DNA from: Aquimarina muelleri DSM 19832
Lineage (GTDB): Bacteria; Bacteroidota; Bacteroidia; Flavobacteriales; Flavobacteriaceae
Reading direction: 5' to 3'
Assembly: GCF_000430665.1 (NCBI RefSeq)
Contig: NZ_AUML01000002.1
Location: forward strand, 186,001-250,000
DNA: 64,000 nt
The number at the start of each line of letters is the position of its first letter. Position 1 is the first letter of the stretch. Made by a program: the position numbers and the translations under genes. Shown in pieces: positions 27,574-36,872 of this stretch. Below the pieces are notes generated by a model, which searched no databases, was not told the DNA's origin, and saw only the letters and a list, made by a program, of their open reading frames with translations.

Positions 27574-28524
27574 ATGAAAGTATTAGCAAACGATGGGGTT
27601 TCACAAAGTGGAATTGAGGCTTTAGAAAAAAAGGGATTTGAAGTTTTAACCACTACAGTTGCCCAAGACCAATTGGTAGATTATATTAATAAAAATGAAA
27701 TTTCTGTGCTACTTGTTCGTAGCGCGACCAAAGTAAGAACAGATATTATAGATAATTGTCCATCTCTTAAGATAATTGGTCGTGGTGGTGTAGGAATGGA
27801 CAATATAGATGTAGCCTATGCACGTGAAAAAGGGTTACATGTAATCAATACTCCCGCCGCATCTTCTGGATCTGTAGCAGAATTAGTTTTTGCTCACCTA
27901 TATGGTGGTGTCCGTTTTTTACATGATTCTAATCGTAATATGCCTCTGGATGGAGATAGTAAATTCAAAAATCTAAAAAAAGCATATGGTAGTGGTATTG
28001 AATTAAGAGGTAAAACACTTGGTGTAATTGGTATTGGTCGTATAGGACAAGCCACAGCTAAAATTGCAATAGGTGTAGGAATGAAAGTAATTGCATACGA
28101 TCCTTTTATAGAAGAAATAGAAATTCCTTTAGACTTTTTTGATGGCCAATCTTTAAAATTTAAAATTAAAACTGTTTCAAAAGAAGAAGTTCTTAAAAGT
28201 TCTGATTTCTTTACATTACATGTTCCTGCACAAAAAGAATATGTTATCGGAAAATCTGAAATTGAGCAAATGAAAGAAGGAGCAGGAATTATTAATGCAG
28301 CACGAGGTGGAGTAATAGATGAAGTAGCATTAGTAGAAGCTCTAGAAAATGGAAAATTAGGGTTTGCAGGCTTGGATGTATATGAAAACGAACCTAATCC
28401 TGCTATAAAAGTATTAATGAATACAAAAATATCATTAACTCCTCATATAGGAGCTGCTACAGGAGAAGCTCAAGATCGTATTGGTCAAGAATTAGCAGAA
28501 CAAATCATTAAAATACTTAATTAG
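27574..28524 (+). CDS. serA: D-3-phosphoglycerate dehydrogenase, short form (SerA-like)
   Basis: 316 residues of the D-isomer 2-hydroxyacid dehydrogenase family. The NAD-binding fingerprint is LGVIGIGRIGQATAK (about 150-164). Substrate and catalytic segments follow: RSATKVR and GRGGVGMDN early, NAARGGVIDE (Arg), and TPHIGAATGEAQDR (His). The C-terminal ACT domain of E. coli SerA is absent, so serine feedback through ACT is not expected. The position directly after serC supports the first step of serine biosynthesis. It is followed by a hairpin terminator. Confidence 0.92.
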   Translation: MKVLANDGVSQSGIEALEKKGFEVLTTTVAQDQLVDYINKNEISVLLVRSATKVRTDIIDNCPSLKIIGRGGVGMDNIDVAYAREKGLHVINTPAASSGSVAELVFAHLYGGVRFLHDSNRNMPLDGDSKFKNLKKAYGSGIELRGKTLGVIGIGRIGQATAKIAIGVGMKVIAYDPFIEEIEIPLDFFDGQSLKFKIKTVSKEEVLKSSDFFTLHVPAQKEYVIGKSEIEQMKEGAGIINAARGGVIDEVALVEALENGKLGFAGLDVYENEPNPAIKVLMNTKISLTPHIGAATGEAQDRIGQELAEQIIKILN

Positions 28525-28550
28525 TATTTTAAACATACAAATATTAATAA

Positions 28551-28584
28551 TAAAACGTCATTTTAAAATTAAAATGACGTTTTA
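28551..28584. terminator. Terminator after serA
   Basis: A perfect 14-bp stem (TAAAACGTCATTTT / AAAATGACGTTTTA) with a 6-base loop, followed by TGTTTTTT. It lies 27 bases after the serA stop and before the next gene's likely leader. Confidence 0.7.
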
Positions 28585-28700
28585 TGTTTTTTATCCCAAA
28601 AAATTGTCTTTCGTCTTTTTTTAATAAAATAAAACAGCTACTTGTTAATAATTTTAACATTAAAAATGTAAATTTAGGTTCACTAAAAACTTTATTAACT

Positions 28701-29339
28701 ATGTCAGGAATTTTAGACCTTTTAAATAGCCCAATGGGTAAACAAATTATCAGTGGTGTTAGTTCACAAACCGGACAATCCGCAGATAAGACAGGTGACT
28801 TATTAAGCATGGCAATGCCTGTATTAATGGGTGCAATGCAACGTAACGCTTCTACTCCTGAAGGTGCTTCTGGATTATTAGGAGCAATAACTGGTAAACA
28901 TTCAGGTAGTATTTTAGATAACTTAGGCGGTTTATTTGAGGGTGGTGTTGATGAAAGTGTGACCAATGACGGAGCTGGTATTCTAGGTCATATTCTTGGT
29001 GGTAAACAACCAGCAGTAGAAAATGCTTTAAGTCAAAAGTCAGGAATCGATGCTGGTTCTGTCGCTCAAATTCTTAAAGTTGCCGCACCAATTCTTTTAG
29101 GAGTTTTAGGAAAACAAGCAAAACAAAGTAATGTAAATGACTCTAACGGGCTTTCTAGCTTATTAGGTACTATGTCTGGGGGATCTAAAGGATCTCAACA
29201 ACAATCTTTGATTGAATCTTTCTTAGACGCAGATGGTGACGGAAGCATCCTTGATGATGTTGCTGGAATGTTATTAAGCAGTGGTGGAAAGAAAAAAGGA
29301 GGATTAGGAGGACTCTTAGGAGGGCTTTTTGGAAAATAA
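28701..29339 (+). CDS. DUF937 family protein
   Basis: 212 residues beginning MSGILDLLNSPMGKQIISGV, the normal start of DUF937 proteins. Two DUF937-like repeats of helices follow (AMPVLMGAMQRNA and KVAAPILLGVLGKQA), then an acidic loop DADGDGSILDDVAG resembling a calcium-binding EF-hand/dockerin loop, and a Gly/Leu/Lys-rich tail (GGLGGLLGGLFG). The function is unknown. An in-frame ATG at 28584 sits inside the serA terminator, and a TAAATTTA box at 28669-28676 lies between it and 28701, so 28701 is chosen. A good rho-independent terminator follows. Confidence 0.85.
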   Translation: MSGILDLLNSPMGKQIISGVSSQTGQSADKTGDLLSMAMPVLMGAMQRNASTPEGASGLLGAITGKHSGSILDNLGGLFEGGVDESVTNDGAGILGHILGGKQPAVENALSQKSGIDAGSVAQILKVAAPILLGVLGKQAKQSNVNDSNGLSSLLGTMSGGSKGSQQQSLIESFLDADGDGSILDDVAGMLLSSGGKKKGGLGGLLGGLFGK

Positions 29340-29367
29340 ATACCTATTATAACCTTAAATTATGGTT

Positions 29368-29396
29368 AAAGCCGAGGGTTACCCCTTGGCTTTTTT
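29368..29396 (+). terminator. Rho-independent terminator after DUF937 gene
   Basis: Stem AAAGCCGAGGG / CCCTTGGCTTT (11 pairs, one G-T) with a 4-base loop, running into TTTTTTG. It is the clearest classical terminator in the window. Confidence 0.85.
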
Positions 29397-29419
29397 GTAT
29401 TTTAATAAAAATAAAAATA

Positions 29420-29848
29420 ATGAGGGGTTTTATCTATACATTTTTTCTATGGATATTTGTCATTAGTTGTTCTACAATTAATAAAAAGCACACAACTATA
29501 TCCAATTCTAACACAAATTCTGACACTCTTAGGATTGCTAATGATAGCCTTGAATATGAGATAATGATTATTGAACCTGGGTTTAATTCTTGGATTTTAA
29601 CTCAAAGACCCAGAGGTTTTTACACAGAAACGTTTTTAGAAAACAGAAATCGTATATATGTTACAGAATATAATCAACGTGTTTTACAACCCCAACGCTT
29701 TGACCCTTTATTATACGAACAACAAATTAATTATGACCCTACAATTAGTTATGGTTATGAAGTTAACTACCTTTTATATAATTACTTTATTTACTTTGAA
29801 CAACAATTTAACCAACGATTTATTGCTACCAGAGGTAGACGATATTGA
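29420..29848 (+). CDS. DUF6146 family lipoprotein
   Basis: 142 residues. A lipoprotein signal ends in FVISCSTINK. The mature part contains YEIMIIEPGFNSWI and NYDPTISYGYEVNYLLYNYFIYFEQQF, which I recognise as the conserved core of DUF6146, a small flavobacterial family rich in Tyr and Asn. No activity is known. It is followed by the DUF6787 gene on the same strand; the TGA stop overlaps the -33 TTG of that gene's promoter. It probably has its own transcript after the terminator at 29368. Confidence 0.8.
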   Translation: MRGFIYTFFLWIFVISCSTINKKHTTISNSNTNSDTLRIANDSLEYEIMIIEPGFNSWILTQRPRGFYTETFLENRNRIYVTEYNQRVLQPQRFDPLLYEQQINYDPTISYGYEVNYLLYNYFIYFEQQFNQRFIATRGRRY

Positions 29849-29875
29849 TTTTAATTCTTTTTAATTGTACTTTTG
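29845..29875 (+). promoter_or_regulatory. Promoter of DUF6787 gene, nearly leaderless
   Basis: TTG (29845-29847), 20 bases, TACTTTTG (29868-29875). Transcription should start 5-7 bases later, that is at or next to the ATG at 29880, giving a leaderless or almost leaderless message. It overlaps the upstream stop codon. Confidence 0.65.
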
Positions 29876-29879
29876 CGTC

Positions 29880-30395
29880 ATGCAAAAATTTAAAGATCGT
29901 TGGGAGATAAAACGTAATTGGCAATTAATATTTCCAATACTAGGTATATTAAGTTTAATATTCTCTTCTTACCTAATTGCTAAATATATTTTGAATCTAA
30001 TAAATATACAACAAACAGATGTCTCTTATTTTGGCGTCTTATCTGCTATAATTATTATTATTTCCTTTATATTTCTTTTTATTACCTTAAGATTATTTAA
30101 TATTCTTGAACCGAGATGGAAGGTTAATTATAGGTGGGAACTTATTGCTATATTTATAGCTTTTGCCATAACAGGATCTACTGCAGCTCGTATTTCTGAT
30201 CCAATACTTTCATTTTTAAGTTTAGATAGAAGCTCGACTAATGCATGGATTTATTGGCCTATAAGAATATTAATAGTTTTTCCTATATACCAAATTCTAC
30301 TTCTTATTGTAGGTTGGATTTTTGGGCAATTTAAATTTTTCTGGAGTTTTGAAAAAAAGATGCTTAACAGAATGGGGCTCGCTCGTTTTTTTTAA
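29880..30395 (+). CDS. DUF6787 family membrane protein
   Basis: 171 residues starting MQKFKDRWEIKRNWQLIFPI, with four hydrophobic segments (about 15-38, 50-70, 85-105, 130-155) and the conserved WKVNYRWELIAIFIAFAITG. This is the arrangement of the flavobacterial family I know as DUF6787, of unknown function. A TTG at 29865 would extend it by five residues but lies upstream of the -7 box, so ATG 29880 is used. It converges on the next - strand gene with only six bases between stops, and no separate terminator is visible. Confidence 0.82.
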   Translation: MQKFKDRWEIKRNWQLIFPILGILSLIFSSYLIAKYILNLINIQQTDVSYFGVLSAIIIIISFIFLFITLRLFNILEPRWKVNYRWELIAIFIAFAITGSTAARISDPILSFLSLDRSSTNAWIYWPIRILIVFPIYQILLLIVGWIFGQFKFFWSFEKKMLNRMGLARFF

Positions 30396-30401
30396 AAACA
30401 A

Positions 30402-30701
30402 CTAAGAAATATCCAGATCAATAACATCCTCTACTTTTTCTTTTTTTATTACATAAGTATACACCCACATTATAGTAAATGTTGGAATAATATCAAAACC
30501 TGGTAAAGCTTCTTCTATCAATGTAAATACTCCTGCAGCTTTCCCTATGTTACCTTTATACATCCTTGTCATTAACCATCCTGCTATGGGTGCCCATACA
30601 ACATCTGTAAACTCTAAAACACCAGGAACTATATAAGATATCATTCCTATTCCATCAAAAAGTAAACTTAAGCCTAATTTTTTGTATTTATCTTTTGTCA
30701 T
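30402..30701 (-). CDS. Conserved hypothetical membrane protein
   Basis: 99 residues with three hydrophobic stretches (LSLLFDGIGMISYIVPGVLEF, VVWAPIAGWLMTRMY, FTIMWVYTYVI) and charged ends. Gly and Pro within the first segment and the GNIGKAAGVFTLIEEALPGFD loop look conserved-family-like, but I do not recognise a name. It is probably a small inner-membrane protein. It lies 64 bases downstream of the folE stop on the same strand and may end the msrA-folE transcript. Confidence 0.7.
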   Translation of the reverse strand: MTKDKYKKLGLSLLFDGIGMISYIVPGVLEFTDVVWAPIAGWLMTRMYKGNIGKAAGVFTLIEEALPGFDIIPTFTIMWVYTYVIKKEKVEDVIDLDIS

Positions 30702-30765
30702 ATTTTTTTAAAATAATTAAAGTTTAATATACCAAAAGTAAAGCAAAGAGTATTCCAAAAAAATA

Positions 30766-31362
30766 TTACCCTAAATCGGCAGTAATTAATTTTAAAAATT
30801 CTGAACGAGTCTCTATTTTTTCAAATTGTCCTCTAAATCCTGAAGTAGTTGTTACAGAATTTTGTTTTTGTACACCTCTCATCATCATACACATATGAGA
30901 TGCTTCTATTACAACAGCAACTCCTTTTGGTTTTAAAGTAGTATTAATACATTCTAAAATATCATGAGTAAGTCTTTCTTGCACTTGTAATCGTCTTGCA
31001 AATACATCTACAATTCTAGGCAATTTACTTAACCCAACAATATAACCATTAGGGATATAAGCTATATGAGCTTTTCCAAAAAATGGTAACATATGATGTT
31101 CACATAAGGAGTATAATTCAATATCTTTTACGATAACCATATCATCATAACTTTCCTTAAACATAGCACTTTTAAGGATTTCTGCGGGATCTTGATGATA
31201 CCCTTGTGTAAGGAATTGCATAGCTTTCGCTGCTCTTTCTGGAGTTTTAACGATACCTTCTCTATTTACATCCTCGCCAAGGTTTTTAATAATAGATTCA
31301 AAATTTTCTTTTACTTCTTCGGTTACGTTTATATTGTATTCTTCGAAATTTTTATACGGCAT
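30766..31362 (-). CDS. folE: GTP cyclohydrolase I (FolE)
   Basis: 198 residues, typical length. Zinc and substrate motifs are intact: [20 protein letters not shown] (Cys, His) and [11 protein letters not shown] (Cys), along with TPERAAKAM and [19 protein letters not shown]. It converts GTP to dihydroneopterin triphosphate, the first step of folate or tetrahydropterin synthesis. It lies five bases downstream of msrA on the same strand, so both are likely on one message. Confidence 0.96.
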   Translation of the reverse strand: MPYKNFEEYNINVTEEVKENFESIIKNLGEDVNREGIVKTPERAAKAMQFLTQGYHQDPAEILKSAMFKESYDDMVIVKDIELYSLCEHHMLPFFGKAHIAYIPNGYIVGLSKLPRIVDVFARRLQVQERLTHDILECINTTLKPKGVAVVIEASHMCMMMRGVQKQNSVTTTSGFRGQFEKIETRSEFLKLITADLG

Positions 31363-31367
31363 AGGAA

Positions 31368-31925
31368 TTACTTCAGATTTTCTTTTTTTATTTTATCTTC
31401 AAAGATAATACTTAATTTATTAAGCTTTGGGTTTATCACAAACTCACAGTAACTTTGCTTACTATTTTGGTTATAATAATCTTGATGATAGTTTTCTGCA
31501 TTATAAAATACATCTAATTCTGTTACTTCTGTTACAATAACATCTTCAAAAATATTCTTATTAGTTAGTTCATCAATAACTTGCTCTGCTATTTTTTTTT
31601 GTTCTTTGTTTGTATAAAAAATAGCACTTCGGTATTGTGTTCCCTGATCATCACCTTGACGGTTTAGAGAAGTAGGATCATGAGTAGCAAAAAATATATC
31701 CAGTAACTCCTTATAACCAATACTTTGAGGATCATATGTGATTTTAATCACTTCAGCATGCCCTGTTTGGCCTGTACCAATATCATTATATGAAGGGTTT
31801 TTCATTGTCCCTCCAGTATATCCCGAAATTACTTCATCAACCCCCTCTAAACGTTGAAAAATTGCTTCTGTACACCAAAAGCAACCTCCTGCAAGTACTG
31901 CTACTTCAAATTTATTTTCTGTCAT
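31368..31925 (-). CDS. msrA: Peptide methionine sulfoxide reductase (MsrA)
   Basis: 185 residues. The catalytic motif [11 protein letters not shown] is at about 12-22; [15 protein letters not shown] and the [11 protein letters not shown] block are family hallmarks, and a later YCEF Cys may act as resolving residue. It repairs methionine-S-sulfoxide in proteins. A TACTTTCG box on the - strand at 31949-31956 lies 23 bases before the ATG and probably is the -7 element of the msrA-folE operon. No MsrB domain is fused. Confidence 0.95.
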   Translation of the reverse strand: MTENKFEVAVLAGGCFWCTEAIFQRLEGVDEVISGYTGGTMKNPSYNDIGTGQTGHAEVIKITYDPQSIGYKELLDIFFATHDPTSLNRQGDDQGTQYRSAIFYTNKEQKKIAEQVIDELTNKNIFEDVIVTEVTELDVFYNAENYHQDYYNQNSKQSYCEFVINPKLNKLSIIFEDKIKKENLK

Positions 31926-32084
31926 AGTTTATAAAAAATAGTTTTTAACGAAAGTACACATAAAGCAAATGTTTTTTAACTTTTTAACTTTTCATTAGTT
32001 ACACAAGTCATAATATCATTGTATTCTAAAATATCAAAAAAAACAAGATTTATACCTTTAATGATTATATTTAAAACCTAGGTT

Positions 32085-32115
32085 TTGGGGATTCTAAGGA
32101 TATTGATTACTTTCA
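32085..32115 (+). promoter_or_regulatory. Promoter of lolD
   Basis: TTG (32085-32087), 20 bases, TACTTTCA (32108-32115), ending 22 bases before the ATG. It differs from TAnnTTTG at the last two bases of the -7 box. Confidence 0.5.
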
Positions 32116-32137
32116 CTGCTTCAAGTTCAAAAAGCAA

Positions 32138-32800
32138 ATGATTAAAGCTAATAGTATTCATAAAAATTATGGAGATCTTCACGTCCTTAAAGGTGTAAAT
32201 CTTCATATAACTAAAGGAGAGATTGTTTCTATTGTAGGAGCTTCTGGAGCAGGAAAAACTACATTGTTGCAAATTTTGGGGACTCTAGATCGAGTTAGTA
32301 AAGAAAAAGAAAGTCAATTATTAATTAACGAAATTAATATTAATACTCTTTCACAAAAACAACTTTCCAAGTTTAGAAATGAGCAATTAGGTTTTATTTT
32401 TCAGTTCCATCAATTATTACCAGAGTTTACAGCTCTAGAAAATGTTTGCATTCCTGCTTTTATAAAAAAAACTCCAAAATTAGAAGTAGAGAAACGAGCT
32501 AAAGAACTTTTAGACTTTCTTGGTTTATCTCACCGATATAACCATAGACCAAAAGAATTGTCTGGAGGCGAGCAACAGCGAGTGGCTGTAGCTAGAGCTT
32601 TAATTAATAATCCTAAAGTAATTTTTGCAGATGAGCCCTCTGGAAATTTAGATAGTGAAGCTGCAGAAAATCTACACAAGTTGTTTTTTAAACTAAGAGA
32701 TCAATTTGGACAAACCTTTGTTATAGTAACTCATAATAAAGAGTTAGCAGATATGGCAGATAGAAAACTAGTAATGGTTGATGGCAAAATTTTAGAGTAG
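32138..32800 (+). CDS. lolD: Lipoprotein-releasing ABC ATPase (LolD-like)
   Basis: 220 residues, a single ABC domain. Walker A is [12 protein letters not shown], the Q-loop lies in [18 protein letters not shown], the signature is [15 protein letters not shown], Walker B is [12 protein letters not shown], and the H-loop is VTHNKE. The [10 protein letters not shown] segment and length match LolD/MacB-type ATPases; LolD with its LolCE permease moves lipoproteins from the inner membrane toward the outer membrane. No permease gene is adjacent, which is common in this phylum, so a MacB-type role cannot be excluded. Confidence 0.87.
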   Translation: MIKANSIHKNYGDLHVLKGVNLHITKGEIVSIVGASGAGKTTLLQILGTLDRVSKEKESQLLINEININTLSQKQLSKFRNEQLGFIFQFHQLLPEFTALENVCIPAFIKKTPKLEVEKRAKELLDFLGLSHRYNHRPKELSGGEQQRVAVARALINNPKVIFADEPSGNLDSEAAENLHKLFFKLRDQFGQTFVIVTHNKELADMADRKLVMVDGKILE

Positions 32801-32880
32801 TTAGTTATAGTATCTTTTTTATAGGAATCATCTTTTATTTTTTTTGAAGGTATGTATGTTTATACCATTGTAAAATAAAA

Positions 32881-32912
32881 AAAAGACTGCCTTTTCAGAC
32901 AGTCTCTTTCTT
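32881..32912 (-). terminator. Terminator between lolD and the M57 gene
   Basis: Stem AGACTGcCT / AGaCAGTCT with a TTTC loop (one mismatch); on the - strand it runs into T8. It lies 30 bases past the end of the metalloprotease gene and converges with lolD. Confidence 0.7.
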
Positions 32913-32941
32913 ATAATTTCAAAGTTCTTAAAATAAGTGTT

Positions 32942-33772
32942 TTAATATATATAACGTAATGCAGTTACATCATCGTTACTAAAACGACCACTAGATCCAA
33001 ATGCTGCACATGAAATCATGTAAGATGATCTATCTACACCTGTAGTAGTACCAGGAATATGGATAGCTCCAATACCTCCGTCACCTTCATTACTACCATC
33101 GCATGATCTAGCAAACCAATCTGTATGGCGTAAACCTATACAATGACCCATTTCGTGTAATATTACATGTTTAGAATATGTTGTACCGTTTCTACTTACA
33201 CTTTCTCCTATTCTAGCCCATTTGTAAGGTCTTCCTCCTGAAGGGAATCCAGCTTGTCCTCCTGAACCTAAACCTCTTTCAACATATACTACGATATCTG
33301 CTGCTTGATGATTAGTACCAAAACTAAGATTCATTCTAAGCGTTAATCCTAAACTGTTATAACTGTCTACAGCTTGTCTTAAACCTTGTTGTGCAGTTTG
33401 ATCTAATCCATTACCACCGCCACCAGTGTATCCTAATACTGTGATTGTACGGGCAGAAACAAGGTTTCGAGTTCTATATTGTTTGTTTCCATTTTCTGCT
33501 GCACCTAAATTTTCTTGATCAAAAAGTCCTTTTACAGGCACTTCAATACCTTTACCATTAACAAGGTACTCCTCTGTATTACCGTCTAAATTTTTGATTT
33601 TATCGATAGTAACATCGTGTGTATTTACTCCCATATCAGTTAATTTAAGGAGCTGTTCTTTTGTTGGAGTATTACTTACTTCACTTACCTCTGTAGTAAC
33701 TTCTTCTTTTTGGCAAGAAGTAATACATCCAGCAACGATTGCGCTAAGCGCTAATAATTTGATAGTTTTCAT
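32942..33772 (-). CDS. M57 'HEIGH'-type zinc metalloprotease lipoprotein
   Basis: 276 residues. The signal peptide ends SCQKEE with a lipobox-like ITSC. A pro-region runs to about 100. The catalytic part contains HVILHEMGHCIGLRHTDW (HExxHxxGxxH metzincin zinc site), followed by a loop with SYMISC acting as the Met-turn and a C-terminal DDVTALRYIY. This matches the dual-action HEIGH metallopeptidase group (Peptidase_M57) frequent in Bacteroidota. It is probably exported to the cell surface or outside and degrades proteins. A TATTTTTA-like box is present upstream on the - strand. Confidence 0.87.
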   Translation of the reverse strand: MKTIKLLALSAIVAGCITSCQKEEVTTEVSEVSNTPTKEQLLKLTDMGVNTHDVTIDKIKNLDGNTEEYLVNGKGIEVPVKGLFDQENLGAAENGNKQYRTRNLVSARTITVLGYTGGGGNGLDQTAQQGLRQAVDSYNSLGLTLRMNLSFGTNHQAADIVVYVERGLGSGGQAGFPSGGRPYKWARIGESVSRNGTTYSKHVILHEMGHCIGLRHTDWFARSCDGSNEGDGGIGAIHIPGTTTGVDRSSYMISCAAFGSSGRFSNDDVTALRYIY

Positions 33773-34706
33773 ATTGTTGTAGTTAAATTTGTGTAAAAAT
33801 AGAAGCCCAAAGGCTAATATTATAGTTTCAATAAAAAATGCATCAAGAACTTTGAAATTGTATTAAATTTTTATGCAATTTTGAGTATAAAATAATTTTT
33901 AATAAAAAAAGTATGGCAAAGCATAAACCGGATCGAAAACTTAAAGACCCCTCTTAATCAAAATGTGGAAAGCATTTTTTGATTCAATTTTCGATATTAT
34001 ATTTTTTTAAATTTAACCTCATAAATACTTCTAAAGAATTTAGAGACATAAATTTTAAACTATAACATGCCGGTTTATTACTTTGCAAATTATCTAGAAT
34101 AATTTTCTTTAAGTAGATTTATTAAAGATTTCCTTTTGTTTCAGAAGCGAAATCTGAATGATATTGAAGAATGTTTTCATAAGTATAAGTTTGTGTAAAT
34201 TAGTTAATGCGAAATTGGGTAAAAAATAAACTGAAATCAACTTTTGAATGTCTATTATCATGATTTCAGATGTCTTAAATCATGATAATAGACATTTTTA
34301 TACATTATAAAACATTGATTATAAGAGAAATAAAAAAAATTAAAAACCAATAAAAAATAGCCTTAAAAAAAACAGTCTATATATCTAAACTCAAGACTTC
34401 AGCCCCTCAGACTCTATTAAAACTAGATTGATTTGGAAGTATTAATACGTATTTTATTATACAATGAAAATATCTTTATTATTCAAAATTTCTGTATGAT
34501 TTCTTGGATCAATTACATGGCATAGAATAAAAAATTATAAGAGAAGATAAGTATTCATAATATTTATAGATACTTTGGGTAAAAACAAAATTAGAACACC
34601 AGTTGGTGTCTCAATAATAAAATCGAGACTAGTTAAAAGCAACTCAAAACAATAAATAGCTGTTATTTAACATGACATAAAATAGCCTAATACACATATA
34701 CTATTC
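33773..34706. other. 934-base gene-free stretch
   Basis: No ORF of convincing quality on either strand. The most notable structure is the 20-bp stem at 34247-34296 (see that entry). Near the right end, ACACCAGTTGGTGT (about 34596-34609) and GTCTC/GAGAC can form small stems, and a short peptide-like frame (34575-34650, TTG start, 24 codons) runs through them. These could be decayed sequence, a structured RNA, or chance. No tRNA-like cloverleaf was seen. Confidence 0.5.
34247..34300 (+). ncRNA. Large hairpin with T-run, function unknown
   Basis: A perfect 20-bp inverted repeat (34247-34266 with 34277-34296; arms contain ATGTCTATTATCATGATTT) closed by a 10-base loop and followed by TTTTTA on the + strand. 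There is no gene upstream for almost 500 bases on this strand that it could terminate, so it may be the 3' end of an unannotated small RNA, or an isolated repeat. The call as RNA is speculative. Confidence 0.3.
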
Positions 34707-35762
34707 TTAAACCTTTTCTTTTTTAGCATATATAGAAGGAGAAACGCCTACAATATCTTTAAAATTCTTATAAAATGAAGCTCTGGAGTTAAAACCTACT
34801 TCATTAGCAATAGCAGAAATACTAAATTTCTTATGCCTATCCATAGATAAAAGTTTTTTAAATTCTTCGATTCTATAATAGTTTATATAATTATTAAAAT
34901 TTTTATGTTCTATTCTATTAATTGCTTTAGAAATTAATCTTTCTGGGAGTTTAATATCATTAGCAAAGGTTTTTAAACTTATAGATGGGTTTAAATATGC
35001 TTTTGTTTCCAACATATACTCTTCAATTACTTTTATAGTATCTTCTAACTCTGCTATAGTTCTCTTTTTCTCTTCTGGAGAAATTATATTAATAATATTA
35101 ATTTGCACTAAGCTCGCTATAGTAATATAGTAAAGAGATAGCAAATATATAGAGTCAGAGACTACACTTAAGTATTTCTCTTCAGGAAATATTCGGGTTG
35201 CATTAGCAAACAAATTGAAACATATACATATTACACAAAATATGGTTAACCAATTAAGAGATTTAAATTTTGTGATTTCGTAAAAATCTGGCAATTGTTT
35301 TTTATGCTTAATATTAATTCTAATAATTAAAAAAGATAACATCATTATGTATAATGACGCAAAAACACGAGTAATAGTAAAAAAATTATTGTTTTTTAAA
35401 GTGGTATGTAAATCTGGGTTTTGAAGCACTGCAATAAAAAACACAGAGGTAAACAAAAACTCAAAAATAGCAGGGATATAATAATAGAATTTATTCTTTA
35501 TCCTAATTCCAGAAGTTTCTGCTGCATAGAAGAACAAAAAGTTCATACTTAAAAAATCAAGTCGAAAAGGAACATAATAAATAGCAGGGTGCTTGATTAC
35601 ATTAAATCCATATAATAAAAGAAACTCTACTAATAGTGTTACAAAAAACAATCCTAGATATCTATTTACTTTTGCTTTCTTTGATCTAAAAAAAAGTAAA
35701 ACAATAGAAATTACAAACGTTTGTAAGCCACTTATTAAAAATAAACTATCTATAATTTTCAT
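34707..35762 (-). CDS. AraC-type regulator with membrane N-terminus
   Basis: 351 residues. The N-terminal ~220 residues form about seven hydrophobic helices (LFLISGLQTFVISIVLLFF ... TIASLVQINIINI). A cytoplasmic linker follows, then a C-terminal AraC DNA-binding domain with two helix-turn-helix units: SLKTFANDIKLPERLISKAI and SISAIANEVGFNSRASFYKNFKD, ending VGVSPSIYA. Such one-component membrane regulators are common in flavobacteria and probably sense an extracytoplasmic or membrane signal. The targets are unknown. It is flanked by a long gene-free stretch downstream and is divergent from a TIGR02757 protein upstream. Confidence 0.88.
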   Translation of the reverse strand: MKIIDSLFLISGLQTFVISIVLLFFRSKKAKVNRYLGLFFVTLLVEFLLLYGFNVIKHPAIYYVPFRLDFLSMNFLFFYAAETSGIRIKNKFYYYIPAIFEFLFTSVFFIAVLQNPDLHTTLKNNNFFTITRVFASLYIMMLSFLIIRINIKHKKQLPDFYEITKFKSLNWLTIFCVICICFNLFANATRIFPEEKYLSVVSDSIYLLSLYYITIASLVQINIINIISPEEKKRTIAELEDTIKVIEEYMLETKAYLNPSISLKTFANDIKLPERLISKAINRIEHKNFNNYINYYRIEEFKKLLSMDRHKKFSISAIANEVGFNSRASFYKNFKDIVGVSPSIYAKKEKV

Positions 35763-35956
35763 TTCATAAATCTTTAACTAGCAAAAAATTCACTGACTGC
35801 TATACTATCTAGATATTATAGAAATTATTTCATTATAATCCCAAAATATAAATTTAATTTTGGATTGCCGTAAAATTATTAAACTTTTTAACAGATTGTT
35901 TTATTGTGTTTAAAATTTAAAATTATCTTTTAAAAAAACTATATTATATAATTACT

Positions 35957-36730
35957 GTGAAAAAACTTACAAAAACAGAGCTTAAAGAATTTTTAGACGA
36001 AAAAGCTTCTTTTTATGAACAACCAAAGTTTATTGAAACTGATCCTATACAAATTCCACATTTATTTACTCAAAAAAAAGATATTGAAATTTCTGGATTT
36101 CTTACTGCTACCATTTCATGGGGAAATAGAAAAAGTATTTTAAAAAACGCACATAAGTTAATGAGTTTGTTAGGGAACAGTCCTTACGATTTTATAATGA
36201 ACCACAGCAAAACTGATATTCATAACTTAGAAGGTTTTGTACATAGAACCTTTAACAGTAGCGATCTAACCTATTTCATTACTGCTTTACACCATTTATA
36301 TAATACATTTGGTGATATGGAAAGTTTTTTTGAGCAATATAAAAAAGAGAACAACTTACAGAGTGCCATACATGATTTTAAAAAAGTCTTTTTTAGTTTA
36401 CCACATCCTTTAAGAACTGAAAAACACATTAGTGATCCTTACAAAAATTCTGCTGCAAAAAGAATTCATATGTTTTTACGATGGATGGTTAGAGATAATA
36501 GTGCTGGTGTAGATATGGGGATCTGGAACAGCCTCTCCCCTTCTCAATTATCATGCCCTTTAGATGTTCACTCTGGAAATGTAGCCCGTAAACTAGGATT
36601 GCTGAAACGTAAACAAAATGATGGAAAAGCATTGTTAGAATTAGACACCAAATTAAGAAAATTAGACGTTATAGACCCTGTTAAGTATGATTATGCATTA
36701 TTTGGATTGGGTGTATTTGAGAAATTTTAA
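35957..36730 (+). CDS. TIGR02757/DUF2400 family protein
   Basis: 257 residues starting at GTG. It contains ATISWGNRKSILKNAHKLM, FVHRTFNSSDL, the KRIHMFLRWMVRDNSAGVDMGIW block, and PLDVHSGNVARKLGLL, which are the conserved parts of the TIGR02757 (DUF2400) family. The fold resembles HhH-GPD DNA glycosylases, as judged from the helical pattern and the Asp in the PLDVHSG segment, but activity has not been settled as far as I know. It is monocistronic; the next gene has its own promoter. A leader with an AT-rich tract separates it from the divergent AraC gene. Confidence 0.87.
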   Translation: MKKLTKTELKEFLDEKASFYEQPKFIETDPIQIPHLFTQKKDIEISGFLTATISWGNRKSILKNAHKLMSLLGNSPYDFIMNHSKTDIHNLEGFVHRTFNSSDLTYFITALHHLYNTFGDMESFFEQYKKENNLQSAIHDFKKVFFSLPHPLRTEKHISDPYKNSAAKRIHMFLRWMVRDNSAGVDMGIWNSLSPSQLSCPLDVHSGNVARKLGLLKRKQNDGKALLELDTKLRKLDVIDPVKYDYALFGLGVFEKF

Positions 36731-36820
36731 ATTTAGAATGACTCTAAAAAGTGATGTTTATTTTACATTAAGAACATTAAGATGATGTTTCTTTAATAAA
36801 TATAAAATATATACATAAGG

Positions 36821-36849
36821 TTGTTGAAGCATGTGGTAAGTTAAATTTG
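36821..36849 (+). promoter_or_regulatory. Promoter of the PhoX-like gene
   Basis: TTG (36821-36823), 18 bases, TAAATTTG (36842-36849); predicted start near 36855, 18 bases before the ATG. A second TTG overlaps at 36824. Confidence 0.65.
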
Positions 36850-36872
36850 TAGAAACAAAAAACCACACAATC

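Noticed and set aside
34551..34652. Short peptide-like frame (TPVGVSIIKSRLVK) that could be a small peptide gene.
   Set aside because: Only 24 codons from a TTG start, no promoter box of correct form and no modifying enzymes nearby. It overlaps small stems and may be chance.
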